From Pseudomonadota bacterium (lineage in GTDB: Bacteria > Pseudomonadota > Gammaproteobacteria > Xanthomonadales > Xanthomonadaceae), in assembly GCA_023461075.1 (NCBI GenBank), contig JAEWNY010000022.1, positions 1-64,000 on the forward strand: 64,000 nucleotides of DNA. The letters run 5' to 3'. A program made the position numbers and the translations under genes. Below, piece by piece: positions 40,386-48,742 of the stretch (positions are counted from its first letter, which is position 1; the number at the start of each line of letters is the position of its first letter). The notes beneath the pieces are model-generated. The model searched no databases. It was not told where the DNA came from and worked only from the letters and a program-made list of their open reading frames with translations.

Positions 40386-41592
40386 ACGCGCAAACGGAGT
40401 GATCGTCGGCGTCACATTGGCTACGCTGGACAACGATGCCGGTTACGGGCTTGTCGAGGACGGCGCACTGGCCTGGCGCGACGGCCTGATCGCTTACGCC
40501 GGGCCACGCTCGGACTTGCCGGCGGATCTGGCCCGCGACGCCATCGAAACCGATGGGCTCGTCACCCCGGGTCTGGTCGATTGCCATACGCATGTGGTGT
40601 TCGCCGGCGACCGCGCGCATGAATTCGAGATGCGTCTGCAAGGCGCGAGTTACGAGGAAATCGCACGCGCCGGGGGCGGCATCCTGTCCACGGTCAAAGC
40701 GGTACGCGCGGCAAGCGAAGACGAACTGTTTGCGCAATCACTTCCTCGCGTGCGTGCGCTGATCGCCGATGGCGTGACCACGCTGGAGATCAAGTCGGGC
40801 TATGGCCTGGATTTCACCAACGAGCGCAAGATGCTGCGGGTGGCGCGGCGCATCGGCGAGGCCTGCGGCATCAGCGTACGCACCACCTATTTGGCCGCGC
40901 ATGCATTGCCGCCGGAACATGCGACCGATGCGGAGGCCTACATCGACGCCGTCATCGAGTGGCTGCCCAAGCTCCATGCCGAAGGCCTGGTCGATGCGGT
41001 CGATGCGTTCTGCGAAGGCATCGGCTTCTCGCACGCGCAGACCCGGCGCGTGTTCGAAGCTGCGCACTCGCTCGGACTTCCGGTCAAGCTGCACGCCGAT
41101 CAGTTGAGCGACCTCGATGGCGCGGCGCTCGCGGCGGAGTTCGGCGGGCTGTCCGCCGACCACATCGAACACACCAGCGCGCGTGGCGTCGCGGCGATGC
41201 GCGATGCCGGCACCGTCGCGGTACTGCTGCCGGGTGCCTTCCACGTGCTGCGCGAGACCAAGCTCCCGCCGCTCGACGTGCTGCGCGAAGCCGGTGTGCC
41301 GATGGCGGTGGCTACCGATTGCAATCCGGGCACTTCGCCCCTGCTGTCGCTGCGGCAAGCCATGCAACTGGCGTGCACGCATTTCAAGCTGACGCCCGAG
41401 GAAGTCCTGCGCGGCGCCACCACACATGCCGCCCGCGCACTCGGCCTGCAGGCTGATCGCGGGGTGCTGCGCGTCGGCATGCGCGCCGACTTCGTGCTGT
41501 GGTCGGTGCCGCAACCTGCATCGCTGTGCTACTGGCTGGGCGGACGGCTGGCGCGTTCGGTCTATGCTGGCGGTCTGCCCCTCCACCCGTAA
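40375..41592 (+). CDS. hutI: Imidazolonepropionase
   Basis: HutI opens the imidazolone ring to give N-formimidoyl-glutamate, the substrate for HutF. The 405-residue amidohydrolase has the metal pair in LVDCHTHVVFAGDR. It also has FEMRLQGASYEEIARAGGGI, GVTTLEIKSGYGLD and CEGIGFS. The ligand His is in KLHADQLSD, and the Asp in VATDCNPGTSP. I chose the ATG at 40375 over 40363 or 40318 because the protein then starts as HutI homologues do. It is divergent from hutF. Confidence 0.97.
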   Translation: MAIERANGVIVGVTLATLDNDAGYGLVEDGALAWRDGLIAYAGPRSDLPADLARDAIETDGLVTPGLVDCHTHVVFAGDRAHEFEMRLQGASYEEIARAGGGILSTVKAVRAASEDELFAQSLPRVRALIADGVTTLEIKSGYGLDFTNERKMLRVARRIGEACGISVRTTYLAAHALPPEHATDAEAYIDAVIEWLPKLHAEGLVDAVDAFCEGIGFSHAQTRRVFEAAHSLGLPVKLHADQLSDLDGAALAAEFGGLSADHIEHTSARGVAAMRDAGTVAVLLPGAFHVLRETKLPPLDVLREAGVPMAVATDCNPGTSPLLSLRQAMQLACTHFKLTPEEVLRGATTHAARALGLQADRGVLRVGMRADFVLWSVPQPASLCYWLGGRLARSVYAGGLPLHP

Positions 41593-41609
41593 ATCCAACA
41601 GGAGCTGAC

Positions 41610-42803
41610 ATGCGCCGCTTGAGCCTAGCCGTTGCCCTCTGCCTTGCCGCCGGCCTCGCGCATGCGCAGGCCACCGATGCCTCGCGCAAGCTGGCGCGCG
41701 ATGCGGTCATCGTCGATACCCATATCGACGCGCCCGGCGAATTGATGGATGGATGGCGCGATCTCACCGCCGACACCGATCGCGAGTTCGACTGGCCCAA
41801 GGCTCGGGCCGGCGGCCTCGACATTGCCTGGATGTCGATCTACACCTCGCCCACGCAGGATGCCAAGAACACCGCCTTCCACGCCGCCAACCAGCAGATC
41901 GACGCGGTCTGGGCGCTGGCCGCGCGCGCGCCGGACAAGTTCGCGGTGCTGACTTCGCCACGTGACATCGCGCGGCTTTCCAGGCCGGGGCGGTTGCTGC
42001 TGCCGCTGGGCATGGAGAACGGCGCGCCGATCGGGGATGACCTGAAGAAGCTCGCGTTCTTCCATGGGCGCGGCGTGCGCTACATTACCCTCGCCCATAG
42101 CGCGGCCAACCGGATTGCCGATTCGTCCTACGGCGTCGAGCGCAAGTGGAACGGCCTTTCGCCGTTCGGACGCGAGGTGGTGGCCGAAATGAACCGGCTC
42201 GGCATCATGGTCGATGTCTCGCACCTGTCCGATGCCGCCGCCTTGCAGGCGATCGAACTCAGCCGCGTGCCGGTGGTCGCCACCCATTCGGGCATGCGTC
42301 ACTTCACGCCGGATTTCGAGCGCAACGCCAGCGACGCGGTCGCCAAGGCGATCGCGGCAAAGGGTGGCGTGGTGCAGATCACCTTCGGCACCGGCTTCGT
42401 CAACCCGACCGCCGCCGCCAACATGCAGGCCAAATTCCGCGAACGCGCAGCGCTGCAGGCGCGCAATGCCGCCGCCCGAGCCGCCGGCAAGCCGGAGGAA
42501 GACGAAGCCGCGTGGAGCAAGGCCTGGGACGAAAGCCACCCGACCCCGGCCACGCAAATCGATGCGGTCACCGACCAGATCGTCTACGCGGTCAAGCTGC
42601 TCGGCGCCGACCACGTCGGTATCGGCTCGGATTTCGATGGCGTGGGTGGCGCGTTACCGGACGGCCTCCGCACCGCGGCCGACTATCCCAACCTGATCGC
42701 ACGGCTGCAGGCAAAGGGAATGGGCGATGCCGACATCCGCAAGGTGCTGGGCGGCAACCTGATCCGCGTGTGGAATGCGGTTGAGGCCGCTGCGAAACAC
42801 TGA
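41610..42803 (+). CDS. Secreted M19-family membrane dipeptidase
   Basis: This 397-residue protein is a zinc-dependent dipeptidase of the renal dipeptidase family. It has a signal peptide (MRRLSLAVALCLAAGLAHAQ), the metal pair H-x-D in IVDTHIDAPGEL, and MENGAPIG. DVSHLSDAAALQAI, VATHSGMRHF and IGSDFDGVG complete the family pattern. AGGAG lies five bases before the ATG at 41610, and an earlier in-frame start at 41499 overlaps hutI. It begins 17 bases after hutI and ends at a strong terminator, so the two may be cotranscribed. It probably releases amino acids from dipeptides in the periplasm. Confidence 0.93.
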   Translation: MRRLSLAVALCLAAGLAHAQATDASRKLARDAVIVDTHIDAPGELMDGWRDLTADTDREFDWPKARAGGLDIAWMSIYTSPTQDAKNTAFHAANQQIDAVWALAARAPDKFAVLTSPRDIARLSRPGRLLLPLGMENGAPIGDDLKKLAFFHGRGVRYITLAHSAANRIADSSYGVERKWNGLSPFGREVVAEMNRLGIMVDVSHLSDAAALQAIELSRVPVVATHSGMRHFTPDFERNASDAVAKAIAAKGGVVQITFGTGFVNPTAAANMQAKFRERAALQARNAAARAAGKPEEDEAAWSKAWDESHPTPATQIDAVTDQIVYAVKLLGADHVGIGSDFDGVGGALPDGLRTAADYPNLIARLQAKGMGDADIRKVLGGNLIRVWNAVEAAAKH

Positions 42804-42854
42804 GCGACGCCGTATTGCGCACTCATCCGGTTCCGCACGCATCGCGCGCAAACA

Positions 42855-42880
42855 AAAACCCCGCCTTCCGGCGGGGTTTT
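42855..42880. terminator. Bidirectional intrinsic terminator
   Basis: An 11-bp stem, AAAACCCCGCC with GGCGGGGTTTT around TTCC, lies between the convergent dipeptidase and bTHX genes and can stop both. Confidence 0.9.
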
Positions 42881-42903
42881 CGCATGAAGCCTTTGGGCGC
42901 GAC

Positions 42904-43080
42904 TCAGGCGGCCTTGGTCGCCTTCTTCGCCACGACCTTCTTGGTCGCGGTCTTGGCGGTCTTCTTGGCCACCGGCGCGGCGGCGTCGCCGGTCGTCTTG
43001 GTCACGGCCTTGGAACGGGCATTGCCGTAGCTGCTGTTGTAACGCTTGCCCTTGGCGGTCTTGCGGTCGCCCTTGCCCAT
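42904..43080 (-). CDS. 30S ribosomal protein THX with Lys/Ala-rich tail
   Basis: This 58-residue basic protein reads MGKGDRKTAKGKRYNSSYGN, the family N-terminus of bTHX, a small 30S-associated peptide that fits into a cavity at the top of the head. The tail consists of lysine, alanine and threonine (KKTAKTATKKVVAKKATKAA). AGGAG lies seven bases before the ATG. The frame is complete, and a terminator follows 24 bases after the stop. It is short and easily missed by ORF cut-offs. The function rests on the N-terminal match; the tail resembles histone-like AlgP tails and could also bind nucleic acid. Confidence 0.85.
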   Translation of the reverse strand: MGKGDRKTAKGKRYNSSYGNARSKAVTKTTGDAAAPVAKKTAKTATKKVVAKKATKAA

Positions 43081-43166
43081 CTGGATGCTCCTGATCTGTC
43101 TGGCCGGGCGGAAACGCCACGGCGCGGGAAACGGCGGATTTTAGCAGATTTCGCGGCGGCCCAGGC

Positions 43167-43601
43167 TCAGTCGGTCGACATTGCGTGCAGGTGGGTCAGG
43201 CGCATGTTGGTCAGGTGCGCGGCCGCCAGCAGCAGGCCGCCGGCCACCATCATCCCGGCATGCAGCGCGCCCTCCATGCCGCCGTGGGCATGGAACGGCC
43301 CGAAGGTGGCGAACCACAGCAGGCCCAGCGCCGGCAGCAGCAGGCCCCAGGCGCGATAGGCGCGATGACGTCGCCAGCCGATGGTCAGGGTCCCCGCCGC
43401 CAGCAGGGTGGCGAATACCACCACCGCCTGGTCCAGATCGACCCAGCCACCCGCTCCCAGGCCCAGCGTGGGCAGGATGGCCAGCAGCAGGGGCATGGCC
43501 GCACAGTGGATCGCGCACAGCATCGAGGCGGCGAAACCCACGCGGTCGGCTTGCCGGAGGCGGTCGGCGGGACGGGACATGACTTGAGGCCTATGGCGCA
43601 T
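43167..43601 (-). CDS. MerC-domain membrane protein
   Basis: This protein of about 144 residues has four hydrophobic spans and matches the MerC mercury-transport domain. The pair of cysteines lies in ASMLCAIHCAAMPL in the first span and the ending is His-rich (LTNMRLTHLHAMSTD). Two starts are possible, ATG 43601 or 43580; neither has a strong ribosome site. There is no mer operon here. The gene is divergent from znuD and shares its AT-rich promoter, so I infer that it handles zinc or another thiophilic metal under Zur control, not mercury. Confidence 0.8.
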   Translation of the reverse strand: MRHRPQVMSRPADRLRQADRVGFAASMLCAIHCAAMPLLLAILPTLGLGAGGWVDLDQAVVVFATLLAAGTLTIGWRRHRAYRAWGLLLPALGLLWFATFGPFHAHGGMEGALHAGMMVAGGLLLAAAHLTNMRLTHLHAMSTD

Positions 43602-43603
43602 CG

Positions 43604-43630
43604 AATTGAAACAATATAACGTAAATAAAA
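43604..43630. promoter_or_regulatory. AT-rich divergent promoter region with a Zur-like half site
   Basis: The segment between merC and znuD is a conspicuous AT-rich island. On the plus strand TATAAC (43615-43620) and on the minus strand TATATT (43618-43613) form overlapping -10-like boxes. The part GAAACAATATAAC agrees with one half of the Zur consensus (TATAAC) but the other half is degenerate. Zur is encoded two genes away. Confidence 0.4.
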
Positions 43631-43662
43631 ACCTGTCACCCACTCTACCGGAAATCCCGTTC

Positions 43663-45897
43663 ATGGCCATTCACAACCGTTGGATTCCCCCACATCCGCT
43701 GGCTGCCGCGCTGGCCCTCGTCCTGTCGACGCCTGCCATCGCCATGGCCCAGCAGGGTCCGCCGGCGCAAGACCCGCATCGGCAGACGCCGCACCAGCTC
43801 GACAGCGTGGTGGTCACCGCCTCGCCCCTGCACCAGACCGCCGAGGATCTGGTCCGGCCGGTCAGCGTGCTTGCGGGCGAGAAGCTGGACGAGGACAAGC
43901 GCAGTTCGCTGGGGCAGACGCTGGAACGCATCCCAGGCATCCAGAACACCAGCTTCGGGCCGGGCGTGGGCCGTCCGGTGATCCGCGGGCTGGACGGCGC
44001 ACGCGTGCAAGTGGTGAACGATGGCATGGGCAGCGGCGATGTCTCCACCCTCAGCGCCGACCACGCCATCACCATCGAGCCGTTCCTGGCCGACCGCATC
44101 GAGGTGATCAAGGGGCCGGCCACCCTGCTCTATGGCAGTGGCGCGATCGGTGGCGCGGTCAACGTGATCGATGGACGCAGCCCTGACGCGCTGCGCGACG
44201 ACCCGTTCAGTGGCCGCGCCGAGCTGCGCGCCGGGAGCGTCAACGACGAGCGCACCGGCATGTTCCGCCTGGATGGCAGCACGCACGCCAGCGGCAGCGG
44301 CCTGGTCTTCCACGCCGATGGCCTGATCCGCGACAGCGGCAACCTGCGCATCCCCGGCTACCCCGAGAGCGCTGCGCATCTTGCCGAAGAAGGCGAAACC
44401 CCCGACCCCGACAGCCGCGGCACCCTGCCCGACAGCGCGGTGCGCACGCGCGCCGGCGCGCTGGGCGTGAGCTGGATCGGCAACCGTGGCCACATCGGCC
44501 TGTCCAGCAGCCTGTTCGAGACGCGCTACGGCGTGCCCGGCCATCATCACGAGAACCATGATCATGGCCACGACCACGGCGATGCCGAAGAGGAGCACGG
44601 CGAAGAAGGCGTCCACATCGGCATGAACCAGCGCCGCCACGAGCTGCACGGCGGGCTCGATGACCTAGGCATCTTCAAGACCCTGCGCTTCAAATACGCA
44701 CGCACCGACTACACCCACACCGAGTACGAAGGCGAGGCGATCGGCACGGTGTTCGAGAACGCCTCGAACGATGCGCGATTGGAGCTGGTGCATCGCGATT
44801 TCGCAGGCTGGCGCGGCGCGTTCGGGCTGCAGTCGGGCCGTCGCGATTTCGAGGCGATCGGCGACGAGGCCTTCATCCCGCCGACCCACGGCCGCGACTT
44901 CGGCGTGTTCTGGCTGGGCCAGCGCGATCTGGGCGCTGTCAGGCTGGAACTTGGCGCGCGGCATGACCGCAACCGCATCCAAACCACCTCTCAGCCGCTG
45001 CTGCCGGCACGCCAGACCGATCGCGATTTCAGCACCAACCACCTGTCCGGCGCGTTGCGCTGGGATGTCAATCCCGCGCTGCACCTGCGCCTGGGCGTTG
45101 ACCGCGCGCAGCGTGCACCCGGCGCCGAGGAGTTGTACTCCAACGGCCACCACGTCGCGACCGGCAACATCGAAGTCGGCAACGACCGGCTCGAGGCAGA
45201 AACCGCCAACCGCGTAGAGCTGGGCATGGGTTGGAATGCGGGGCGCGTTCGACTTGCAGCGACGGCCTATGCGGTGCGCTACGCCGATTATCTATTTCTG
45301 GCGCCGTTGCTGGCGCGCGATGCCGCAGGCGACTGGGTCAATGTGACCGATGGCGGCGTGCCGGTGCATGCCTGGTCGCAGGCCGATGCGCACTTCCACG
45401 GCCTTGAGCTGGAAGGGTCGTTCACCGCGTTCGAAAGCGATGCCGGGCATCTGGACGTGCGGCTTTTCGGTGATGCCGTGCGTGGACGCCTGTCGGGCGA
45501 TGGCATGGCGGCCGCCGAGCTGCGCATCCTGCATGGCGACCATACCCACCTTCGCGTCGGCCAACTTGCGCAGAGCGGAAACCTGCCGCGCATCGCGCCA
45601 CCGCGCATCGGTGGCGAGCTGCGCTGGGAGGCGCCGGTTTGGCGCGCTTCTCTCGGCGCGATCCGCACCTTCGATCAGGAACGCACCGCGATGGGCGAAA
45701 CCGCGACACCCGGCTATACCCTGGTCGACGCGCATTTCGCCTGGCATGGCGATACCGCCGCCGGCAACGGCTGGGAGATCTTCGTCGATGGCCACAACCT
45801 GCTGGATGAGGAAGCGCGCCCGCACACCTCATTCCTGAAGGACGTGGCACCGCTGGCTGGCCGCGGCTTCGTTGGCGGCGTTCGTTTCATGTTCTGA
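43663..45897 (+). CDS. znuD: TonB-dependent outer-membrane receptor, ZnuD type
   Basis: ZnuD-type receptors import zinc or heme across the outer membrane with TonB energy. The 744-residue protein has a signal peptide (LAAALALVLSTPAIAMA). The plug is at about 45-170 (LDSVVVTASPLHQ, then GVGRPVIRGLDGARVQVVNDG and ATLLYGSGAIGGAVNVID), followed by a 22-strand-type barrel ending in RGFVGGVRFMF. A histidine-rich loop at 293-318 (HHHENHDHGHDHGDAEEEHG) fits a zinc-binding external loop. The ATG at 43663 is used as signal start; the upstream ATG at 43606 does not begin a signal. Zur lies 32 bases downstream on the opposite strand. Confidence 0.9.
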   Translation: MAIHNRWIPPHPLAAALALVLSTPAIAMAQQGPPAQDPHRQTPHQLDSVVVTASPLHQTAEDLVRPVSVLAGEKLDEDKRSSLGQTLERIPGIQNTSFGPGVGRPVIRGLDGARVQVVNDGMGSGDVSTLSADHAITIEPFLADRIEVIKGPATLLYGSGAIGGAVNVIDGRSPDALRDDPFSGRAELRAGSVNDERTGMFRLDGSTHASGSGLVFHADGLIRDSGNLRIPGYPESAAHLAEEGETPDPDSRGTLPDSAVRTRAGALGVSWIGNRGHIGLSSSLFETRYGVPGHHHENHDHGHDHGDAEEEHGEEGVHIGMNQRRHELHGGLDDLGIFKTLRFKYARTDYTHTEYEGEAIGTVFENASNDARLELVHRDFAGWRGAFGLQSGRRDFEAIGDEAFIPPTHGRDFGVFWLGQRDLGAVRLELGARHDRNRIQTTSQPLLPARQTDRDFSTNHLSGALRWDVNPALHLRLGVDRAQRAPGAEELYSNGHHVATGNIEVGNDRLEAETANRVELGMGWNAGRVRLAATAYAVRYADYLFLAPLLARDAAGDWVNVTDGGVPVHAWSQADAHFHGLELEGSFTAFESDAGHLDVRLFGDAVRGRLSGDGMAAAELRILHGDHTHLRVGQLAQSGNLPRIAPPRIGGELRWEAPVWRASLGAIRTFDQERTAMGETATPGYTLVDAHFAWHGDTAAGNGWEIFVDGHNLLDEEARPHTSFLKDVAPLAGRGFVGGVRFMF

Positions 45898-45920
45898 ACC
45901 AGCGCGTTCTGAACCAGCGC
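45891..45920 (+). repeat. Perfect 15-bp tandem duplication at the end of znuD
   Basis: The unit GTTCTGAACCAGCGC occurs twice without a gap. The first copy holds the last codons and the TGA stop of znuD. Because the unit is five codons long, the second copy keeps a second in-frame stop. It looks like a recent slippage event. Confidence 0.9.
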
Positions 45921-45929
45921 GCGCGCCCC

Positions 45930-46424
45930 TCAGGCGCGTGCGCACTTCGCGCACAACCCGTGCACTTCCAGCGTCTGCGCCTGCGGCAGGAAACCGAGTT
46001 CGCGTGCACGCGCATCCAGCGCGGCGACCACGCCTTCGTCCTCCAGTTCCACCGCCGAATGACAACGGCTGCAGATCAGGAAAGGTACCGAATGCTGCGC
46101 GGCATTCGGATGATGGCAGGCCACGTAGGCGTTGACCGATTCGAGCTTGTGCACAAAGCCGTTGGCCATCAGGAAATCGAGCGCGCGATACACGGTGGGC
46201 GGTGCGACCGCACCGGGACCGTCGCTCTCGCGCACCCGCTCAAGCAGGTCGTAAGCCTTGATCGGCTGGCCGGCATCGGCGATCAGCCGCAGCACGTGAC
46301 CACGGATCGGGGTCAGCCGCAGGCCGCGTTCGCCGCAGGCGCGCTCGACCGCGCGCACGAACGCCGCCGCATCATCGACATGATGCTCCGGGTTGGTGCA
46401 GGCATGGGGTGTGTGAGTGGCCAT
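45930..46424 (-). CDS. zur: Fur-family zinc uptake regulator Zur
   Basis: Zur represses zinc-uptake genes when zinc is bound. This 164-residue Fur-family protein has the winged-helix part at about 20-95 (RAVERACGERGLRLTPIRGHVLRLIADAGQPIKAYDLL, divided here) and APPTVYRALDFLMANGFVHK. It has the dimerisation CHHPNAAQHSVPFLICSRC and the last cysteine pair CAKCARA. Two CxxC pairs are therefore present, ICSRC and LCAKC, as in structural-zinc Zur proteins. The ATG at 46424 is chosen. It is convergent with znuD, so receptor and regulator are linked. Confidence 0.88.
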   Translation of the reverse strand: MATHTPHACTNPEHHVDDAAAFVRAVERACGERGLRLTPIRGHVLRLIADAGQPIKAYDLLERVRESDGPGAVAPPTVYRALDFLMANGFVHKLESVNAYVACHHPNAAQHSVPFLICSRCHSAVELEDEGVVAALDARARELGFLPQAQTLEVHGLCAKCARA

Positions 46425-46470
46425 GTATGGATGATGGTGGCGATGTCGCCGCGGCTCAAGCCATCCGCGT

Positions 46471-47868
46471 TCAGGCGATCTTCGCCAGTGCGGCATCGAT
46501 CCGCGCCAGCGCCTCCTCGCGACCGGCCAGATACACGGTTTGCGAGATGTCCGGGCTCACTTGCGTGCCGGTGATGGCCACGCGCATCGGTTGCGCGATC
46601 TTGCCCATGCCGATGCCCTGCGCTTCGGCGGTGGCCTTCAGGGCTTCGCCGATCGCATCGGGATTCCAGTCGGCCAGTGCGGCCACTCGCTCGCGCGCAT
46701 CGGCCAGCGGCGCGCGTGCTGCTTCGCCGAGGTGCTTGGCCACGGCCGCATCGTCATACACCGTCAACGGCCCGAACCATACCGCCGACTTCTCCGCCAT
46801 TTCCTTGAGCGTTTGCACGCGCTCACGCAGCGCGATGACGATGTCGGCAGGCTTGGGGCCGCGCGAAAGATCGTAGCCCGCGTGCCCAAGGTGCCAGACG
46901 AGGTGCTCGGCGACCGCTTCGGGATCATCGTTCTTGAGGTATTGCTGATTCAGCCAGCCGAGCTTGGCCGAATCCAGCCGAGAAGCCTTGGCGTTGACGT
47001 CGGCCAGGTCGAACAGGCGCGTCATGTCCTCGATCGAGAAGATCTCCTGGTCGCCATGCGACCAGCCCAACCGCACCAGGTAGTTGAGCAGCGCATGCGG
47101 CAGGTAGCCGGCATCGCGGTACTGCATGACATCGGCCGCGCCGGTGCGCTTGGACAGCTTGGCGCCCTGCTCGTCCAGGATCATCGGCAGGTGCGCGAAG
47201 TGCGGCGGCGCCTTGCCGAGCGCGCTGTACAGGTTGATCTGCCGCGGGGTGTTGTTGACGTGGTCATCGCCGCGCACCACGTGGGTGATGCCCATGTCGA
47301 TGTCGTCCACCACCACCGCGAAGTTGTACGTCGCGTAGCCATCCGGGCGGAAGATGACCAGGTCATCGAGTTCGTCGTTCTGCCACTCGATGCGGCCTTT
47401 CACCAGATCGTCGAATACCACGCCGCCACTGTCCGGATTACGGAAGCGGATGACGCGGTTGGGACCGTCGCGGAAACCGGCATTCTCGTTGCGGTACTTG
47501 CCGCGATAGCGTGGCTTGTCGCCGGCAGCCATCGCCGCCTCGCGCATCGCATCGAGTTCTTCGCGCGTTTCGTAGGCGTAGTACGCCTTGCCTTCGGCCA
47601 CCAGTTGCTCGGCCATCTCGCGATAACGCTCGAGCCGGTGGGTCTGGTATATCGGGCCTTCGTCGTAATCGAGGCCCAGCCAATCCATCGCCTCCAGAAT
47701 CGCGTCGATGGCCGCTTGCGTGCTGCGCTCGCGGTCGGTGTCCTCGATCCGCAGCACGAACTGCCCGCCGGCGCGACGCGCGGCCAACCAGCAATACAGC
47801 GCGGTACGCGCACCGCCGATGTGCAGGTAACCGGTGGGACTGGGGGCGAAGCGTGTGCGGATGCTCAT
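46471..47868 (-). CDS. gltX: Glutamyl-tRNA synthetase
   Basis: This enzyme charges tRNA-Glu. The 465-residue class I enzyme (E. coli 471) opens [19 protein letters not shown], with the HIGH motif as HIGG, and has the KMSKS-type motif as KLSKR in [29 protein letters not shown] is also present. The bacterial C-terminal anticodon-binding domain follows. It is 46 bases from zur on the same strand and divergent from lpxH. Confidence 0.97.
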   Translation of the reverse strand: MSIRTRFAPSPTGYLHIGGARTALYCWLAARRAGGQFVLRIEDTDRERSTQAAIDAILEAMDWLGLDYDEGPIYQTHRLERYREMAEQLVAEGKAYYAYETREELDAMREAAMAAGDKPRYRGKYRNENAGFRDGPNRVIRFRNPDSGGVVFDDLVKGRIEWQNDELDDLVIFRPDGYATYNFAVVVDDIDMGITHVVRGDDHVNNTPRQINLYSALGKAPPHFAHLPMILDEQGAKLSKRTGAADVMQYRDAGYLPHALLNYLVRLGWSHGDQEIFSIEDMTRLFDLADVNAKASRLDSAKLGWLNQQYLKNDDPEAVAEHLVWHLGHAGYDLSRGPKPADIVIALRERVQTLKEMAEKSAVWFGPLTVYDDAAVAKHLGEAARAPLADARERVAALADWNPDAIGEALKATAEAQGIGMGKIAQPMRVAITGTQVSPDISQTVYLAGREEALARIDAALAKIA

Positions 47869-47933
47869 GGCGATGATGCTGCGACGAAAACGCCCATTTT
47901 AGGCCAGCCAGCCGGTGCGTCGCCGGCACGCCC

Positions 47934-47939
47934 TAGAAT
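47934..47939 (+). promoter_or_regulatory. Candidate -10 element next to the lpxH start
   Basis: TAGAAT ends seven bases before the lpxH ATG, so transcription could begin at or next to the A of ATG. This, with no Shine-Dalgarno sequence, suggests a leaderless transcript. There is no clear -35. Confidence 0.35.
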
Positions 47940-47945
47940 GTCGCG

Positions 47946-48674
47946 ATGAGCACGCTTTTCATCGCCGACTTGCATCTGGAAGATGCCCGCCCCGGAACCA
48001 CCGACGCTTTCCTGCGTTTCTTGCGCGATGAAGCTCAAGGCGCGGACAGGCTCTACATCCTCGGCGACCTGTTCGAAGCCTGGGTGGGCGATGACGATCC
48101 CGGCGAAAGCGCTAGGCGCGTCGCCGAAGGGCTCGGTGCCTTGGCGGCCGGCGGCATCGAGATTGCCTTCGTTCACGGCAATCGCGATTTCCTGCTTGGG
48201 CAGGACTATGCGGATCGCTGCGGGATGCGCTTGCTGCCCGACCCTTCGGTCATCGTGCTCGATGGCGAGCCGGTGCTGATCGGCCATGGCGACCTGTATT
48301 GCACCGACGATGCCGGATACCAGCAATTCCGCAGCATGACCCGGGACCCGGCGTGGCGCGCGAACTTCCTGTCGCAACCATTGCCCGCCCGCCTCGCCTT
48401 TGCCCAGCAGGCACGCGAGGCGAGCAAGGCGCGCTACGGCGAGCTGCAGCAGGCCGGGACCGCCGAAGCGATCACCGACGTCACCCCGACGACCGTCGAT
48501 GCCACGTTCGCGCGTTACGGCGTACGCCGCATCATCCATGGGCATACCCATCGCCCGGCCGTGCACGACCATGGCGAGGGCCGCGAGCGCATCGTCGTTG
48601 GTGATTGGTATGGCGATGCGCCGATGGTCGCCCGCGCCGACGACGGACAGACCCGGCTGCAGCCCCTGGCCTGA
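47946..48674 (+). CDS. lpxH: UDP-2,3-diacylglucosamine diphosphatase LpxH
   Basis: LpxH cleaves UDP-2,3-diacylglucosamine to lipid X and UMP in lipid A synthesis. The 242-residue calcineurin-like phosphoesterase (E. coli 240) has the metal motifs D8-L-H10 (FIADLHL), GDLFEAWVGDD, GNRDFLLG, GHGDLYCTDD and GHTHRP. It is cytoplasmic and peripheral to the inner membrane. It starts 77 bases from gltX in the opposite direction. Confidence 0.97.
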   Translation: MSTLFIADLHLEDARPGTTDAFLRFLRDEAQGADRLYILGDLFEAWVGDDDPGESARRVAEGLGALAAGGIEIAFVHGNRDFLLGQDYADRCGMRLLPDPSVIVLDGEPVLIGHGDLYCTDDAGYQQFRSMTRDPAWRANFLSQPLPARLAFAQQAREASKARYGELQQAGTAEAITDVTPTTVDATFARYGVRRIIHGHTHRPAVHDHGEGRERIVVGDWYGDAPMVARADDGQTRLQPLA

Positions 48675-48694
48675 ATCTCCGCTGCGGAACGGAA

Positions 48695-48718
48695 ACGGCC
48701 CGCGATGAAGCGGGCCGT
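48695..48718. terminator. Weak bidirectional terminator hairpin
   Basis: A perfect 9-bp GC stem, ACGGCCCGC with GCGGGCCGT, has a six-base loop and only a short T-run, between the convergent lpxH and lipoprotein genes. Confidence 0.55.
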
Positions 48719-48742
48719 CACCATGATTAGTATCCCGGCGGG

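Noticed and set aside
43167..43601. Mercury resistance operon (merC)
   Set aside because: No merA, merT, merP or merR is present, and the neighbours are zinc genes.
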